The translations under genes were made by a program, and so were the position numbers. A DNA stretch of 64,000 nt from Saccharothrix luteola (GTDB lineage Bacteria > Actinomycetota > Actinomycetes > Mycobacteriales > Pseudonocardiaceae), in contig NZ_JAJHUO010000029.1 in NCBI RefSeq assembly GCF_020859565.1, positions 92,938 through 156,937 on the forward strand. Direction: 5' to 3'. This document shows, piece after piece, positions 45,301 to 51,919 of this stretch. The notes beneath the pieces are model-generated. The model was not told where the DNA came from. It did no database searches and saw only the letters and a list, made by a program, of their open reading frames with translations. The number at the start of each line of letters is the position of its first letter. Position 1 is the stretch's first letter.

Positions 45301-45644
45301 TCGACCCGCCGTCGTCCAACGACACGGTGAACCCGCGGTGGGGCACCTGGCCGAACACCGGCGAGCAGTGGGCCGAGCTGACGTGGCCCGCGGCGCAGTC
45401 GGTCCGGTCGGCGCGGGTGTACTTCTTCGACGACAACGGGGGAGTGCGCGTGCCGGCGTCGTGGAAGCTCCAGCACTGGAACGGGTCGGCCTACGTCGAC
45501 GTGGCCGGTGCGAGCGGGTACCCGGTGGCGGTGGACGCCTACCAGGAGGTGACGTTCACGCCGGTGAGCACGACGCGGTTGCGGGTCGTGCTCCAGAGCG
45601 GGGCCGACTCGGTCGGGCTGCTGGAGGTGAAGGCCTTCGGGTGA
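42360..45644 (+). CDS. Large secreted (alpha/alpha)6 glycosidase with two discoidin modules
   Basis: 1094 residues from ATG 42360 inside the end of the GH43 gene; Sec signal (ATVVVLGALLVPVQSASA). The N-terminal beta region (about 30-270) precedes an alpha-barrel (about 280-760) with RWWLMRFNHLDVDIPGQDF, VEGVTGYNNAIALTQ, DNPGDPENWSNSYTQYI and IEYDWGAMTGNDADAVSFDW, a composition seen in MGH1/GH63-like and GH121-type enzymes. Two F5/8 type C modules close it (about 805-945 and 955-1094). GH121 beta-L-arabinobiosidase would match the adjacent GH127 genes, but family membership is inferred, not shown. Confidence 0.8.
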   Translation: MASLPGVTRRVATVVVLGALLVPVQSASAAQTIGYPTFSGPSIPAPPVGYSTGSTMKAIYDAESGGTDFWMDRLLARPGNDPAGPWLMTRGRGAFMYTHNPAVIGFGGNAAYWDNISSQNAYAVTVGSGTLTEQVASRWQAPSHWKGVYTGTGVRVEVAKFITHNNVAVTNLTVTNTGSASATLPLRVTSPYATTVSGAELTGSRQVKNNLTTIRPRLAGDGFTAASGALTRSVTLGAGQSTTTKVVMGFVTDEIPESLTEYNAYRGHSPSVAFATHVRDYNRWWADHIPYIDVPDPAIKKNVYYRWWLMRFNHLDVDIPGQDFQFPVSIEGVTGYNNAIALTQPMHIDDLKYLRDPVYSYGPWLSVGQSSKGGRFMDNPGDPENWSNSYTQYISEAAWRSYQIHGGQPAVAGNLAKYAEGDVKGQLSTFDTNNNGVIEYDWGAMTGNDADAVSFDWRAGNLDRAETAYVWSGAMAAQQAYALTGNTAKASEMQTLADRIRNGVVTTLWNPSRQLLEHKHVATNAHVPWKEINNYYPFSVGLMPSTDQYKQALRLFADPAEYPVFPFYTANQRDKAEAAQAGHPGSNNFSTINSTVQFRLYSSVLRNYPNQWMGAEDYKKLLYWNTWAQYVGGNTQWPDANEFWANWNAGTKTIDYRSWIHHNILGSSNWTVVEDVAGLRPRTDSRVELSPINIGWSHFAVNNLRYRNMDLSVVWDDPADGVTRYNGVPQGYSVYLNGTRAFTVDRLTRVLYNPANGEVTFPSGAGTVNHSVPVAGLQAPQDVAHGSARMVDMFAKAGVDLTSATPNLAQGAGVTASYTASGTSTGAAIDGFPINEPLWGTSGSPNSSDFYEIDFRQQRTVDEVRLHFRDDRAGNRYRAPSSYAIQYWNGSAWVAAAAQSKTPATPTANYNRVRFTPVSTQRIRVQVTHASGFKTGLTEVKAYNRGGGTDPQPPPNLAGSATPSASYTSPWESVAAINDGVDPPSSNDTVNPRWGTWPNTGEQWAELTWPAAQSVRSARVYFFDDNGGVRVPASWKLQHWNGSAYVDVAGASGYPVAVDAYQEVTFTPVSTTRLRVVLQSGADSVGLLEVKAFG

Positions 45645-45660
45645 CCGAACGGGTGTGAAG

Positions 45661-45690
45661 AGGGGGACCGGTCGCGCCGCCGGTCCCCCT
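45661..45690. terminator. Bidirectional terminator between convergent genes
   Basis: AGGGGGACCGG (45661-45671) and CCGGTCCCCCT (45680-45690) form an 11-base-pair stem with an 8-base loop followed by TTCC. It lies between the large glycosidase stop and the M15-like peptidase stop and can serve both strands. Confidence 0.8.
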
Positions 45691-45705
45691 TTCCACGCGG
45701 CGGTG

Positions 45706-46251
45706 TCAGCAGCCGCCGCAGTTGTAGTACGTGACGTCCCAGTGGTTGCTCTCCAGGAAGTAGACGTTCCCGGAGCCCGAGCGCCACTTGTTGCCACCGA
45801 TGTAGGTGAAGGTGCCGCGGATGTAGTTGCCCAGGCACGTGGAGAGGCTGTAATCGAGCTTGTAGCCGTTCCAGTGGCTGTAGGTGCCGCTCGCGTGCCC
45901 GGTCTCGGTGCCGCCGGTGATGTTCAGCGCGCAGCCGGTGGCCCGCTTGAGGGTCTCCGCGCCCTGCACCGTCGTCAGGTTGATCTGCGAGAACGACGTG
46001 CAGGTCGGGTTGTTGCGGTCACTGCACCCGCCGCTGGAGGACCACGTGATGCCGGCCGCGCGGAAGCGGGCCGCGGCGTCGGCATGGGACAGCTTCGTGA
46101 CCAGGGCGGTGACCGGGGTGTCGGCGGCGGGGGAGAAGACGGTGTCCTGGACGGCCTCGGCGGGCAGGGCCGAGGCCGTGGTCGCGCCGGTGATGGCGAG
46201 CAGTGCCGTGGCGGCGGCCACGACGGCGGCGCGGAGGCGACCGGTACGCAT
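45706..46251 (-). CDS. Secreted M15-like metallopeptidase-fold protein
   Basis: 181 residues with a Sec signal (LRAAVVAAATALLAITGA, ending ASA). The mature C-terminal domain has GGTETGHASGTYSHWNGYKLD and the distal ESNHWDV. His-x6-Asp together with Glu-x2-His is the zinc pattern of M15 peptidoglycan peptidases (VanY/VanX type). Six cysteines suggest disulfides. ATG 46251 directly precedes the signal; the ATG at 46296 adds a polar extension. Peptidoglycan cleavage is inferred from the metal motif. Confidence 0.68.
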   Translation of the reverse strand: MRTGRLRAAVVAAATALLAITGATTASALPAEAVQDTVFSPAADTPVTALVTKLSHADAAARFRAAGITWSSSGGCSDRNNPTCTSFSQINLTTVQGAETLKRATGCALNITGGTETGHASGTYSHWNGYKLDYSLSTCLGNYIRGTFTYIGGNKWRSGSGNVYFLESNHWDVTYYNCGGC

Positions 46252-46747
46252 GGGGGCTGTCCTTTCGACGGGCAGCCCTCGCCGACCCGGGATCACCGGG
46301 GATCGGTGTGCGGGCTGCGGCAGGGGTCGTCGGACAGCAGCTTAGGTGCCGGCAAGTTACCGCACAGCAGCCAAGTGGGAGATTTTCTGACTAGAAGAAC
46401 CGTGGTATGGCGGCCGGGCGGTGCGCGGGGGCTTGGTTGCCGGAACCCGGCAACCAACCGGGTCCCGGAGCGGCCTGGGTGCGACGTTGTTCCCGGACGA
46501 GGTGTCGATCACCATTGATGCAGGTCGGGGGACGTGGGGGGCAAGGGGATCAGGGGGAAACGGGGGAACGGTTCACACCTGTTGGGGAACGGGTGGGAAC
46601 CGGTCGGCACACCGGAGCACGGGCAGACCACGCCCGTGCTCCGGTGTGCTTTCCGGCGTCGAACCCCGGCGGTAATCGGCCGGCGCGATCCGCGCGTCCG
46701 CTCTACGGTGTGCCGCGGCAGGTGATCGAGCCTTGAGGAGGAACGAG
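46252..46747 (+). promoter_or_regulatory. Hairpin-rich leader of the ribosomal-protection gene
   Basis: About 500 bases without a large gene contain three successive inverted repeats. The first is TTGGTTGCCGG-AAC-CCGGCAACCAA (46433-46457). The second is an imperfect stem GGTTCACACC/GGTGGGAACC (46570-46601). The third is a perfect 18-base-pair stem, arms 46607-46624 and 46632-46649, with a 7-base loop and a following TTT. The third resembles an intrinsic terminator 98 bases before a short leader frame, the arrangement of an attenuator. Promoter boxes were not identified. Confidence 0.6.
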
Positions 46748-46861
46748 ATGCGGCGACTCGACGGTGTGCTCCGTCCCGGTGCCCCTTCCCACACCCTCGA
46801 GGACCGTCATTCCCACTCGAACCCTCAACCTGGGCGTGCTCGCGCACGTCGACGCCGGTAA
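46748..46861 (+). CDS. Putative 37-residue leader peptide
   Basis: ATG 46748 is preceded by AGGAGG (46736-46741) at ideal spacing, the only good ribosome site in front of the ribosomal-protection gene. The frame reads MRRLDGVLRPGAPSHTLEDR and ends RARARRRR before TAA at 46859-46861. It overlaps the first 98 bases of the GTPase gene in another frame, and its stop falls within the GTPase P-loop codons. tet(M) genes have leader peptides in attenuation control. Alternatively, a one-base sequence error hides the true start of the GTPase. Confidence 0.4.
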   Translation: MRRLDGVLRPGAPSHTLEDRHSHSNPQPGRARARRRR

Positions 46862-48788
46862 GACCAGCCTCACCGAGCGGCTGCTGTTCGACCACGGGAC
46901 GATCCCGCGGCTCGGCAGCGTCGACGGCGGTGACACGCAGACCGACAGCGGCGAGCTGGAACGCCGCCGCGGCATCACGATCCGCTCCGCCGTCGCGTGG
47001 TTCAGGCTGCGCGATCCCGTGCTGGGCGACCTCCAGGTGAACCTGGTGGACACGCCGGGGCACCCGGACTTCATCGCCGAGGTGGAACGCGCCCTGGCCG
47101 TCCTCGACGGCGCCGTGCTGGTGCTCTCGGCGGTCGAGGGCGTGCAGGCGCAGACCAGGGTGCTGATGCGCTCGCTGCGGCGGCTGCGCCTGCCGACGCT
47201 GCTCTTCGTGAACAAGATCGACCGGATGGGCGCGCGGCACGACGACCTGCTCGCCGAGATCCGCCGCAGGCTCACGCCCGCCGTCGTGCCGATGGTGCGG
47301 GTCGACCGGCTCGGCACGCGTGACGCGGGCGTCGTCGCCCGCTCGTCCGTGGACGGCGCGTTCCCGGCGGAGGCGGCCGAACTCCTGGCCGAGCACGACC
47401 TCCAGCTGCTGGGCCGCGTGCTCGACGGCGACGTGCCCGAGGACGTGTCCGGGCCGCTGCGGGACCAGACGTGCCGAGGGCTGGTGCACCCGGTGTACTT
47501 CGGCTCGGCGGTGTCCGGCGCGGGCACGGCCGAACTGGCCGACGGGGTGCGGCGGTTCCTCGCGCCACGCTCGGCGCCGTCCGACGACCTGCGCGGCACG
47601 GTGTTCGCCGTCGAGCGCACCGGCAAGGGCGAGAAGGTCGCCTACGTGCGGCTGTTCTCCGGCACGGTGCACGGCCGGCAGCAGGTGGCGTTCCGGCGGC
47701 GGGACGCCTCGGGCGCGGTGGAGGAGCACCGGGGGCGCGTCGCCGGGCTGGAGGTCGTCGGCGGTGGTCCCGGTCCGCTGACCGCGGGCGACATCGGCAA
47801 GCTGCGCGGTCTGCCGCAGGTGCGCGTCGGCGACCGGTTGGGCGCGGACGACGACGGCCCGAGGGCGCACTTCTCGCCGCCGATCCTGGAGTCGGTCGTC
47901 CGGCCCGAGCAGCCCGATCGGGCGGCCGAACTGCACGCCGCGCTCACCAGGCTGGCCGACGAGGACCCGCTCATCCGGACCCGGGCGGCCGGTGGCGGCG
48001 CGACGTCCGTGCTGCTCTACGGGGCAGTGCAGCGGGAGGTGATCGCGGAACGGCTGGCGCGCGAGTTCGGCATCGAGGCGGTGTTCGAGCAGGCCCGGCC
48101 GGTGTACTTCGAACGGCCGGTGGGCCGGGGCGAGTCGGTGCACGAGTTCACCCCGCGCGGGCCGAACGACTTCTGGCAGACGGTGGGCGTGCGCGTCGAG
48201 CCGTTGCCGCCGGGCACCGGCAACACCTTCACCAGGCAGGCCCAGCTCGGCCTGCTGCCGAAGGCGTACCACCGGGCGATCGAGGAGGCGGTGACGTCGA
48301 CGCTCCGGCAGGGCCTGCACGGGTGGGAGGTGACCGACTGCGCGGTGACGATCACGCACGTCGGGTACCAGGCGCCGAACACGGTCGCCGCCGACTTCCG
48401 CCACCTGACGCCGGTGGTGGTGCTGCGGGCGTTGCGGCAGGCCGGCAGCGCGGTCCACGAGCCCGGCTACACGGTCGAGGTCGAGGTGCCGGACGACGCG
48501 CTCAGCGCCGTGACCGGTCTCCTGCTCTCGCTGGGCGCGGACCTCGGCCCGGCCGTGGAGTCCGGCCCGGCGTGGCTCGTGCCGGGCGACATCCCGGCCC
48601 GGTCGCTGCACGACCTCGCCGCCGCCCTGCCCGGCCTGACCCGCGGCGAGGGGAGCATCTGGCACGAGCCGGGGCCCGCCCGCCGGGTCCGCGGTCCGGC
48701 GCCGACCAGGGCGAGGACCGACGGCAACCCGCTCGACCACGACGAGTACCTGCGGTTCCTGTCCAACCGGAACCTGGCCGACCGGTGA
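46764..48788 (+). CDS. TetM/OtrA-type ribosomal protection GTPase
   Basis: 674 residues, EF-G-like. GTPase motifs: G1 AHVDAGKTSLTERLL (about 27-41), G2/G3 ELERRRGITIRSAVAWF and NLVDTPGHPDF, G4 FVNKIDRMG. Domains II-V follow, with YGAVQREVIAERLAREFGIE and FRHLTPVVVLRALRQAGSAV. RGITIRSAV and the C-terminal layout match OtrA/TetM proteins, which remove tetracyclines from the ribosome, rather than housekeeping EF-G. The start is unclear: GTG 46764 or GTG 46779, neither with its own ribosome site, so translation may be coupled to the leader frame. Composition matches neighbours, giving no sign of recent transfer. Confidence 0.88.
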   Translation: MCSVPVPLPTPSRTVIPTRTLNLGVLAHVDAGKTSLTERLLFDHGTIPRLGSVDGGDTQTDSGELERRRGITIRSAVAWFRLRDPVLGDLQVNLVDTPGHPDFIAEVERALAVLDGAVLVLSAVEGVQAQTRVLMRSLRRLRLPTLLFVNKIDRMGARHDDLLAEIRRRLTPAVVPMVRVDRLGTRDAGVVARSSVDGAFPAEAAELLAEHDLQLLGRVLDGDVPEDVSGPLRDQTCRGLVHPVYFGSAVSGAGTAELADGVRRFLAPRSAPSDDLRGTVFAVERTGKGEKVAYVRLFSGTVHGRQQVAFRRRDASGAVEEHRGRVAGLEVVGGGPGPLTAGDIGKLRGLPQVRVGDRLGADDDGPRAHFSPPILESVVRPEQPDRAAELHAALTRLADEDPLIRTRAAGGGATSVLLYGAVQREVIAERLAREFGIEAVFEQARPVYFERPVGRGESVHEFTPRGPNDFWQTVGVRVEPLPPGTGNTFTRQAQLGLLPKAYHRAIEEAVTSTLRQGLHGWEVTDCAVTITHVGYQAPNTVAADFRHLTPVVVLRALRQAGSAVHEPGYTVEVEVPDDALSAVTGLLLSLGADLGPAVESGPAWLVPGDIPARSLHDLAAALPGLTRGEGSIWHEPGPARRVRGPAPTRARTDGNPLDHDEYLRFLSNRNLADR

Positions 48789-48813
48789 CGCCCGGCGCTA
48801 CGCCGCCGGGCGT
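48788..48813. terminator. Small hairpin between convergent genes
   Basis: ACGCCCGG (48788-48795) pairs with CCGGGCGT (48806-48813) across a 10-base loop that itself is GC-rich. It spans the stop codons of the ribosomal-protection gene and the acetyltransferase gene. Confidence 0.5.
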
Positions 48814-49307
48814 TCGAAGATCAGCTCCAGCCCGTCCTCCTCGTCCCACTGCTCGCCGACCTCGACGAACCCGAAGCCCGCGATGGTGGCCAGGGACGCC
48901 TCGTTGTCCGGGCCGATGGTCGCGCGCACGGTCCGGACACCGGGTTCGGCCGCGGCCCGGCGCAGCAGTTCGACCAGCGCGGCCCTGGCGTAGCCGCGAC
49001 GGCGGAACGCGGGGTCGACGGAGTAGCCGATCTCGACCATGCCCACCTCGTCCGGCGGGCCGTGGAACCCGGCGTGCCCGACGACCGCGCCGCCGTCGAC
49101 GAGGGCGAGCCGCGCCATCCACCGGGCGTGGCCGGGGTCGGCGGCGATCTGGCCCAGCCGGTAGCGCCACAGCCAGCGTGCGCGGTCGGTCAGGAAGTAG
49201 TCCGTCAGGTCGATCCCGGCCGTGGTCAGGTCACCGTCGAGCAGGGCGGCCATGACCCGGCCGTCCAGCTCGACGAAGTGCACGTCGTCCGCTGTCACGG
49301 CGCGCAT
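48798..49307 (-). CDS. GNAT-family acetyltransferase (RimJ-like)
   Basis: 169 residues. RWLWRYRLGQIAADPGHARW and VGHAGFHGPPDEVGMVEIGY lead to the acetyl-CoA motif PAFRRRGYARAALVELLRRA, then VRATIGPDNEASLATIAGFG FVEVG, the usual RimJ/RimL-type ending. The substrate is unknown. It is divergent from the MarR gene, whose palindromic operator lies 37 bases from this start, so co-regulation is possible. Confidence 0.9.
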   Translation of the reverse strand: MRAVTADDVHFVELDGRVMAALLDGDLTTAGIDLTDYFLTDRARWLWRYRLGQIAADPGHARWMARLALVDGGAVVGHAGFHGPPDEVGMVEIGYSVDPAFRRRGYARAALVELLRRAAAEPGVRTVRATIGPDNEASLATIAGFGFVEVGEQWDEEDGLELIFERPAA

Positions 49308-49343
49308 GCTCGTCCGCCTGCGGTGTCGCCGTCCACCGTGTTT

Positions 49344-49363
49344 TTTGACAGGTACCTGTCAAA
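49344..49363. promoter_or_regulatory. 20-bp perfect palindrome, MarR operator with -35 box
   Basis: TTTGACAGGTACCTGTCAAA is a perfect palindrome between the divergent GNAT and MarR genes. Its left half includes TTGACA, a consensus -35 box; 17 bases on lies CAGATT (49368-49373), and the MarR ATG follows 7 bases later, implying a leaderless and autorepressed message. The right half gives TTGACA for the GNAT direction. Confidence 0.65.
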
Positions 49364-49380
49364 CTGCCAGATTGCCCGGT

Positions 49381-49824
49381 ATGACTGCGCTGTCCGATCA
49401 GGGCCGGGAGTTCTCGAGCCTGCTGGTCGAGGTGTTCCGGGTGAACGGCCTGCTCCTCGCCGCCGGTGACGGGCTGGCCGAGCCCGCGGGCCTGACCAGC
49501 GCCCGGTGGCAGGTGCTCGGCGTGGTGGACCACGGGCCGCGCACGATCGCGGAGGTGGCGCGGGTGATGGGGCTGACCAGGCAGGCCGTCCGGCAGACGG
49601 CGGCCGGCCTGGTCCGCGACGGCATGGCCGAGTTCCGGGACAACGTGCTCGACCGCCGGGCCAGGCTGCTGGCGCTCACCCCGCGTGGCCGGTCGGCCCT
49701 GCGCGAGGTCAAGCTGCGCCAGGCGGAGTGGGCGAACGACCTGGCCGCCCGCCTCCCCCTCGCCGAACTGCGCGCCGTCACCGGGACGCTGCGCGACCTC
49801 GGCGACCTGGTGGAGGGCCGCTGA
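49381..49824 (+). CDS. MarR-family transcriptional regulator
   Basis: 147 residues. The winged helix spans about 38-100: LTSARWQVLGVVDHGPRTIA, EVARVMGLTRQAVRQTAAGL and the wing NVLDRRARLLALTPRG. Flanking helices form the dimer. ATG 49381 has no ribosome site but sits at the expected transcription start of the promoter in the palindrome at 49344-49363. Ligand unknown. The divergent acetyltransferase is the obvious candidate target. Confidence 0.92.
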   Translation: MTALSDQGREFSSLLVEVFRVNGLLLAAGDGLAEPAGLTSARWQVLGVVDHGPRTIAEVARVMGLTRQAVRQTAAGLVRDGMAEFRDNVLDRRARLLALTPRGRSALREVKLRQAEWANDLAARLPLAELRAVTGTLRDLGDLVEGR

Positions 49825-49861
49825 CGGCCCGGTCGACGACGTGCCCCCGTGGTGAAGTCGG

Positions 49862-50413
49862 CTAGGTCAGGAACATCGAGCCCGCGAAGGCCCGCACCAT
49901 CGCCTCCGGGTCGCGATCGGTGCGCGACAGCGCGCCGGTGTTCCACAGCGTCGCGAAGCCGTGCACGAGCGACCACGCCGCGACCGACGCCAGCTCCGGG
50001 TCGGGCCGGTCGGCGACACCGCCCGCCAGCGCCGCCCCCGCCCGGTCGCGCGCCTCGGTCAGCGCCGGGTCGTCGCCGTGGTAGAGGTCGGGCCGGAACA
50101 TCACCTCGAAGTGCGCCCGGTGCCCGACCGCGAAGCGCACGTAGGCCGCGCCCTGGTCGACGATGTCGCCGCCGGCCGCCACCGTCGCGTCCAGCGCGTC
50201 GGCCAGGAGCGTGAAGCCCTCCGCGGCGAGCGCGGTGAGCAGGCCCGCCTTGTCCTTGAAGTGGTGCACCGGCCCGGCGTGTGAAACCCCGACCCGCCGG
50301 GCCAGGTCGCGCAGGCCGACGCCGGCGGGGCCGTGCTCGGTGATCGCCTCGACGGCCGCGTCCAGGACGGCGCGGCGCAGGTCCCCGTGGTGGTACGGGC
50401 GCTCCGTGGTCAC
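49862..50413 (-). CDS. TetR-family regulator (WHG-type C-terminus)
   Basis: 183 residues. YHHGDLRRAVLDAAVEAI and VGLRDLARRVGVSHAGPVHH with FKDKAGLLTALAAEGF form the TetR DNA-binding head. The C-terminal domain has FEVMFRPDL and AAWSLVHGFATLWNTGAL, the WHG (TetR_C_33-like) signature. It is divergent from a DoxX-like gene with an operator-rich 91-base spacer between, so that gene is its likely target. Confidence 0.93.
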   Translation of the reverse strand: MTTERPYHHGDLRRAVLDAAVEAITEHGPAGVGLRDLARRVGVSHAGPVHHFKDKAGLLTALAAEGFTLLADALDATVAAGGDIVDQGAAYVRFAVGHRAHFEVMFRPDLYHGDDPALTEARDRAGAALAGGVADRPDPELASVAAWSLVHGFATLWNTGALSRTDRDPEAMVRAFAGSMFLT

Positions 50414-50440
50414 CCCGGCAGCCTACCCGCAATCTAGTCA

Positions 50441-50481
50441 TTGACAAGTTGCCTGGTCGTAGGCAATCTTGCCACTGTCAA
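50441..50481. promoter_or_regulatory. TetR operator and promoter of the DoxX-like gene
   Basis: TTGACA (50441-50446) and CAATCT (50464-50469) with 17-base spacing form a rightward promoter. Three alternating half sites overlap it: TTGCC (50449), GGCAA (50462) and TTGCC (50469). A leftward TTGACA lies at 50476-50481, so one repressor could shut both divergent genes. Confidence 0.55.
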
Positions 50482-50504
50482 GTTCGCATTCTCGAAGGAG
50501 TGCC

Positions 50505-50987
50505 GTGGCACCGCTCGTCATCCTCGTCGTCGTCACCCTCGCCCTGGTCGGCCTGCGGGCCGTCGGCGTCACCCGTGTCCCGGCCTGGCCGTTCGCCGTG
50601 CGGTGCGGTGTCGCGGCGATGTTCGTCGCGACCGGTCTCGCGCACTTCATCGGCATGCGGGAAGAGCTGATCGCGATGGTGCCGCCCGCCATCCCCGCGC
50701 CCGGTCTCGTGATCACGGTGACCGGCGTGCTGGAACTCGCGGGCGCGGTGGGCGTGCTGTGGCACCGGACCGCGCCGTGGGCGGCGGCCGGGCTCACCGC
50801 GATGCTGGTGGGCATGTTCCCGGCGAACGTCTACGCCGCCGAGAAGGGCCTCTCACCCTCGTTCGGCGACGCCCTGCTGCCGCGCACGCTCACGCAGCTC
50901 GTCTTCCTCGCGGCGACGGTGAGCATCGTGGTGCACCACGCCCGCACCCGCCGTTCCCTCGACTCGCGCGAGGGCGTGCGCGCCTGA
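50505..50987 (+). CDS. DoxX-like integral membrane protein
   Basis: 160 residues with four predicted membrane helices (about 2-18, 28-45, 65-90 and 95-150 in two parts). FAVRCGVAAMFVATGLAHFI, MVPPAIPAPGLVITVTGVLE and AGAVGVLWHRTAPWAAAGLT are typical of DoxX-like proteins, linked in some bacteria to redox stress. GTG 50505 has AAGGAG 5 bases upstream. It is divergent from the TetR gene and its 3' end abuts the endonuclease-like pseudogene. Confidence 0.85.
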   Translation: MAPLVILVVVTLALVGLRAVGVTRVPAWPFAVRCGVAAMFVATGLAHFIGMREELIAMVPPAIPAPGLVITVTGVLELAGAVGVLWHRTAPWAAAGLTAMLVGMFPANVYAAEKGLSPSFGDALLPRTLTQLVFLAATVSIVVHHARTRRSLDSREGVRA

Positions 50988-51183
50988 CCACGACCGTCGG
51001 CGGGCACGAGCCGGGCCGGCGCGCGGCGGTCGTCGGGCAGCCCACGAGCCCGGCGCCCGCCGGCGCCTTGTCGTCCGGGAACGGGCGCAGCTCCGGCCAG
51101 ACCTGCCGGATGCCCGCCTGCTCGGCGTACGTCCGCCCGGCCCGGTCCAGCAGGCGTCGGGCGGTGTCCTCGCGCTCGCTCAT
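50890..51183 (-). pseudogene. Internally deleted HhH-GPD endonuclease-like gene
   Basis: The reading frame starts like the N-terminus of a small actinobacterial endonuclease/HhH-GPD protein (TARRLLDRAGRTYAEQAGI) and jumps directly to the usual C-terminal stretch (RQVWPELRPFPDDKAPAGA, then LVGCPTTAA). About 140 central residues holding the helix-hairpin-helix and catalytic Asp are missing. After about residue 65 the sequence is Arg-rich and runs into the DoxX-like 3' end. The ATG overlaps the stop of the upstream membrane-protein gene (ATGA), showing that the original gene was in an operon with it. Confidence 0.6.
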
Positions 51184-51875
51184 GCCGTCCGGTCACCCCG
51201 GCGGGTCCACGGCCACGTCATCAACGCCCACACCGCGAGCACGAAAGCGCTTTCCGGCACCAGGTACCACGGCCAGTCGCCGAGCAGGTCCAGCACGGAC
51301 GCCGTCGACGGCTTGCGGTTGAGGTAGCCGTAGTTGGAGCCGAGCACCGCGTTGAGCGCGAACACCGCCGCCGCCCACGCCACCGTGATCAGCACCGCCA
51401 GCCGGTAGCCGCGCCAGTCCGGCCGCAGCCCCAATCCCCACGTCAGGTAGATGGCGGCCCAGACGACGAACAGGTGCGTGGCCCAGAACAGCAGGAAGCC
51501 GAGGTCCGGGAAGTCGACCCGCAGCACGGGCGTGACCAGGGCTTGGACGCTCAACGTCAGGCCCCAGTAGTACGTGAGCGCGAACGCCCACCGGCGTTGC
51601 GACCACAACGCGTACGCGGCGACCGGCCCGGCCAGGTCGGACAGCTGCAACGGCAGCGAGTGCTGGACGTTCCAGCGGGGCGGCAGCATCAGGTACGCGT
51701 GGATGCCGACCTGGAGCAGCAGGACGATCGCGGCGAACACGCGGGAGAAGCGGCGTGACGGGCACGTGCGGCCCAGCGCCACCACGGCCGCGGCACCCAC
51801 CGCGAACAGCCCGAGCACGACCCAGTGCGAGAGGCCGAACGCGGTGAACTCGCGGGCGATGGGCAACGGCGCCAC
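51180..51875 (-). CDS. TIGR02206-family (YwaF-like) membrane protein
   Basis: 231 residues with about seven membrane helices. Family marks are FTAFGLSHWVVLGLFAVG at the start, LPPRWNVQHSLPLQLSDLAG with conserved polar residues, ALTYYWGLTLSVQALVTP and GSNYGYLNRKPSTASVLDLL with a final GDWPWYLVPES. Function unknown. Its stop overlaps the start of the decayed endonuclease gene. Confidence 0.9.
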   Translation of the reverse strand: MAPLPIAREFTAFGLSHWVVLGLFAVGAAAVVALGRTCPSRRFSRVFAAIVLLLQVGIHAYLMLPPRWNVQHSLPLQLSDLAGPVAAYALWSQRRWAFALTYYWGLTLSVQALVTPVLRVDFPDLGFLLFWATHLFVVWAAIYLTWGLGLRPDWRGYRLAVLITVAWAAAVFALNAVLGSNYGYLNRKPSTASVLDLLGDWPWYLVPESAFVLAVWALMTWPWTRRGDRTA

Positions 51876-51919
51876 ACGTCGGGCCTACCCGTGTCACGGG
51901 CGGGCGACACCCGGCGGTG

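Noticed and set aside
46764..48788. Recent horizontal transfer of the tetracycline-protection gene
   Set aside because: Codon and base composition match the neighbours and no mobile element adjoins; OtrA-like proteins are common chromosomal genes in actinomycetes.
46764..48788. Housekeeping elongation factor G
   Set aside because: RGITIRSAV switch region, length of 674 and domain layout fit the ribosomal-protection group; the usual str-operon neighbours are absent.
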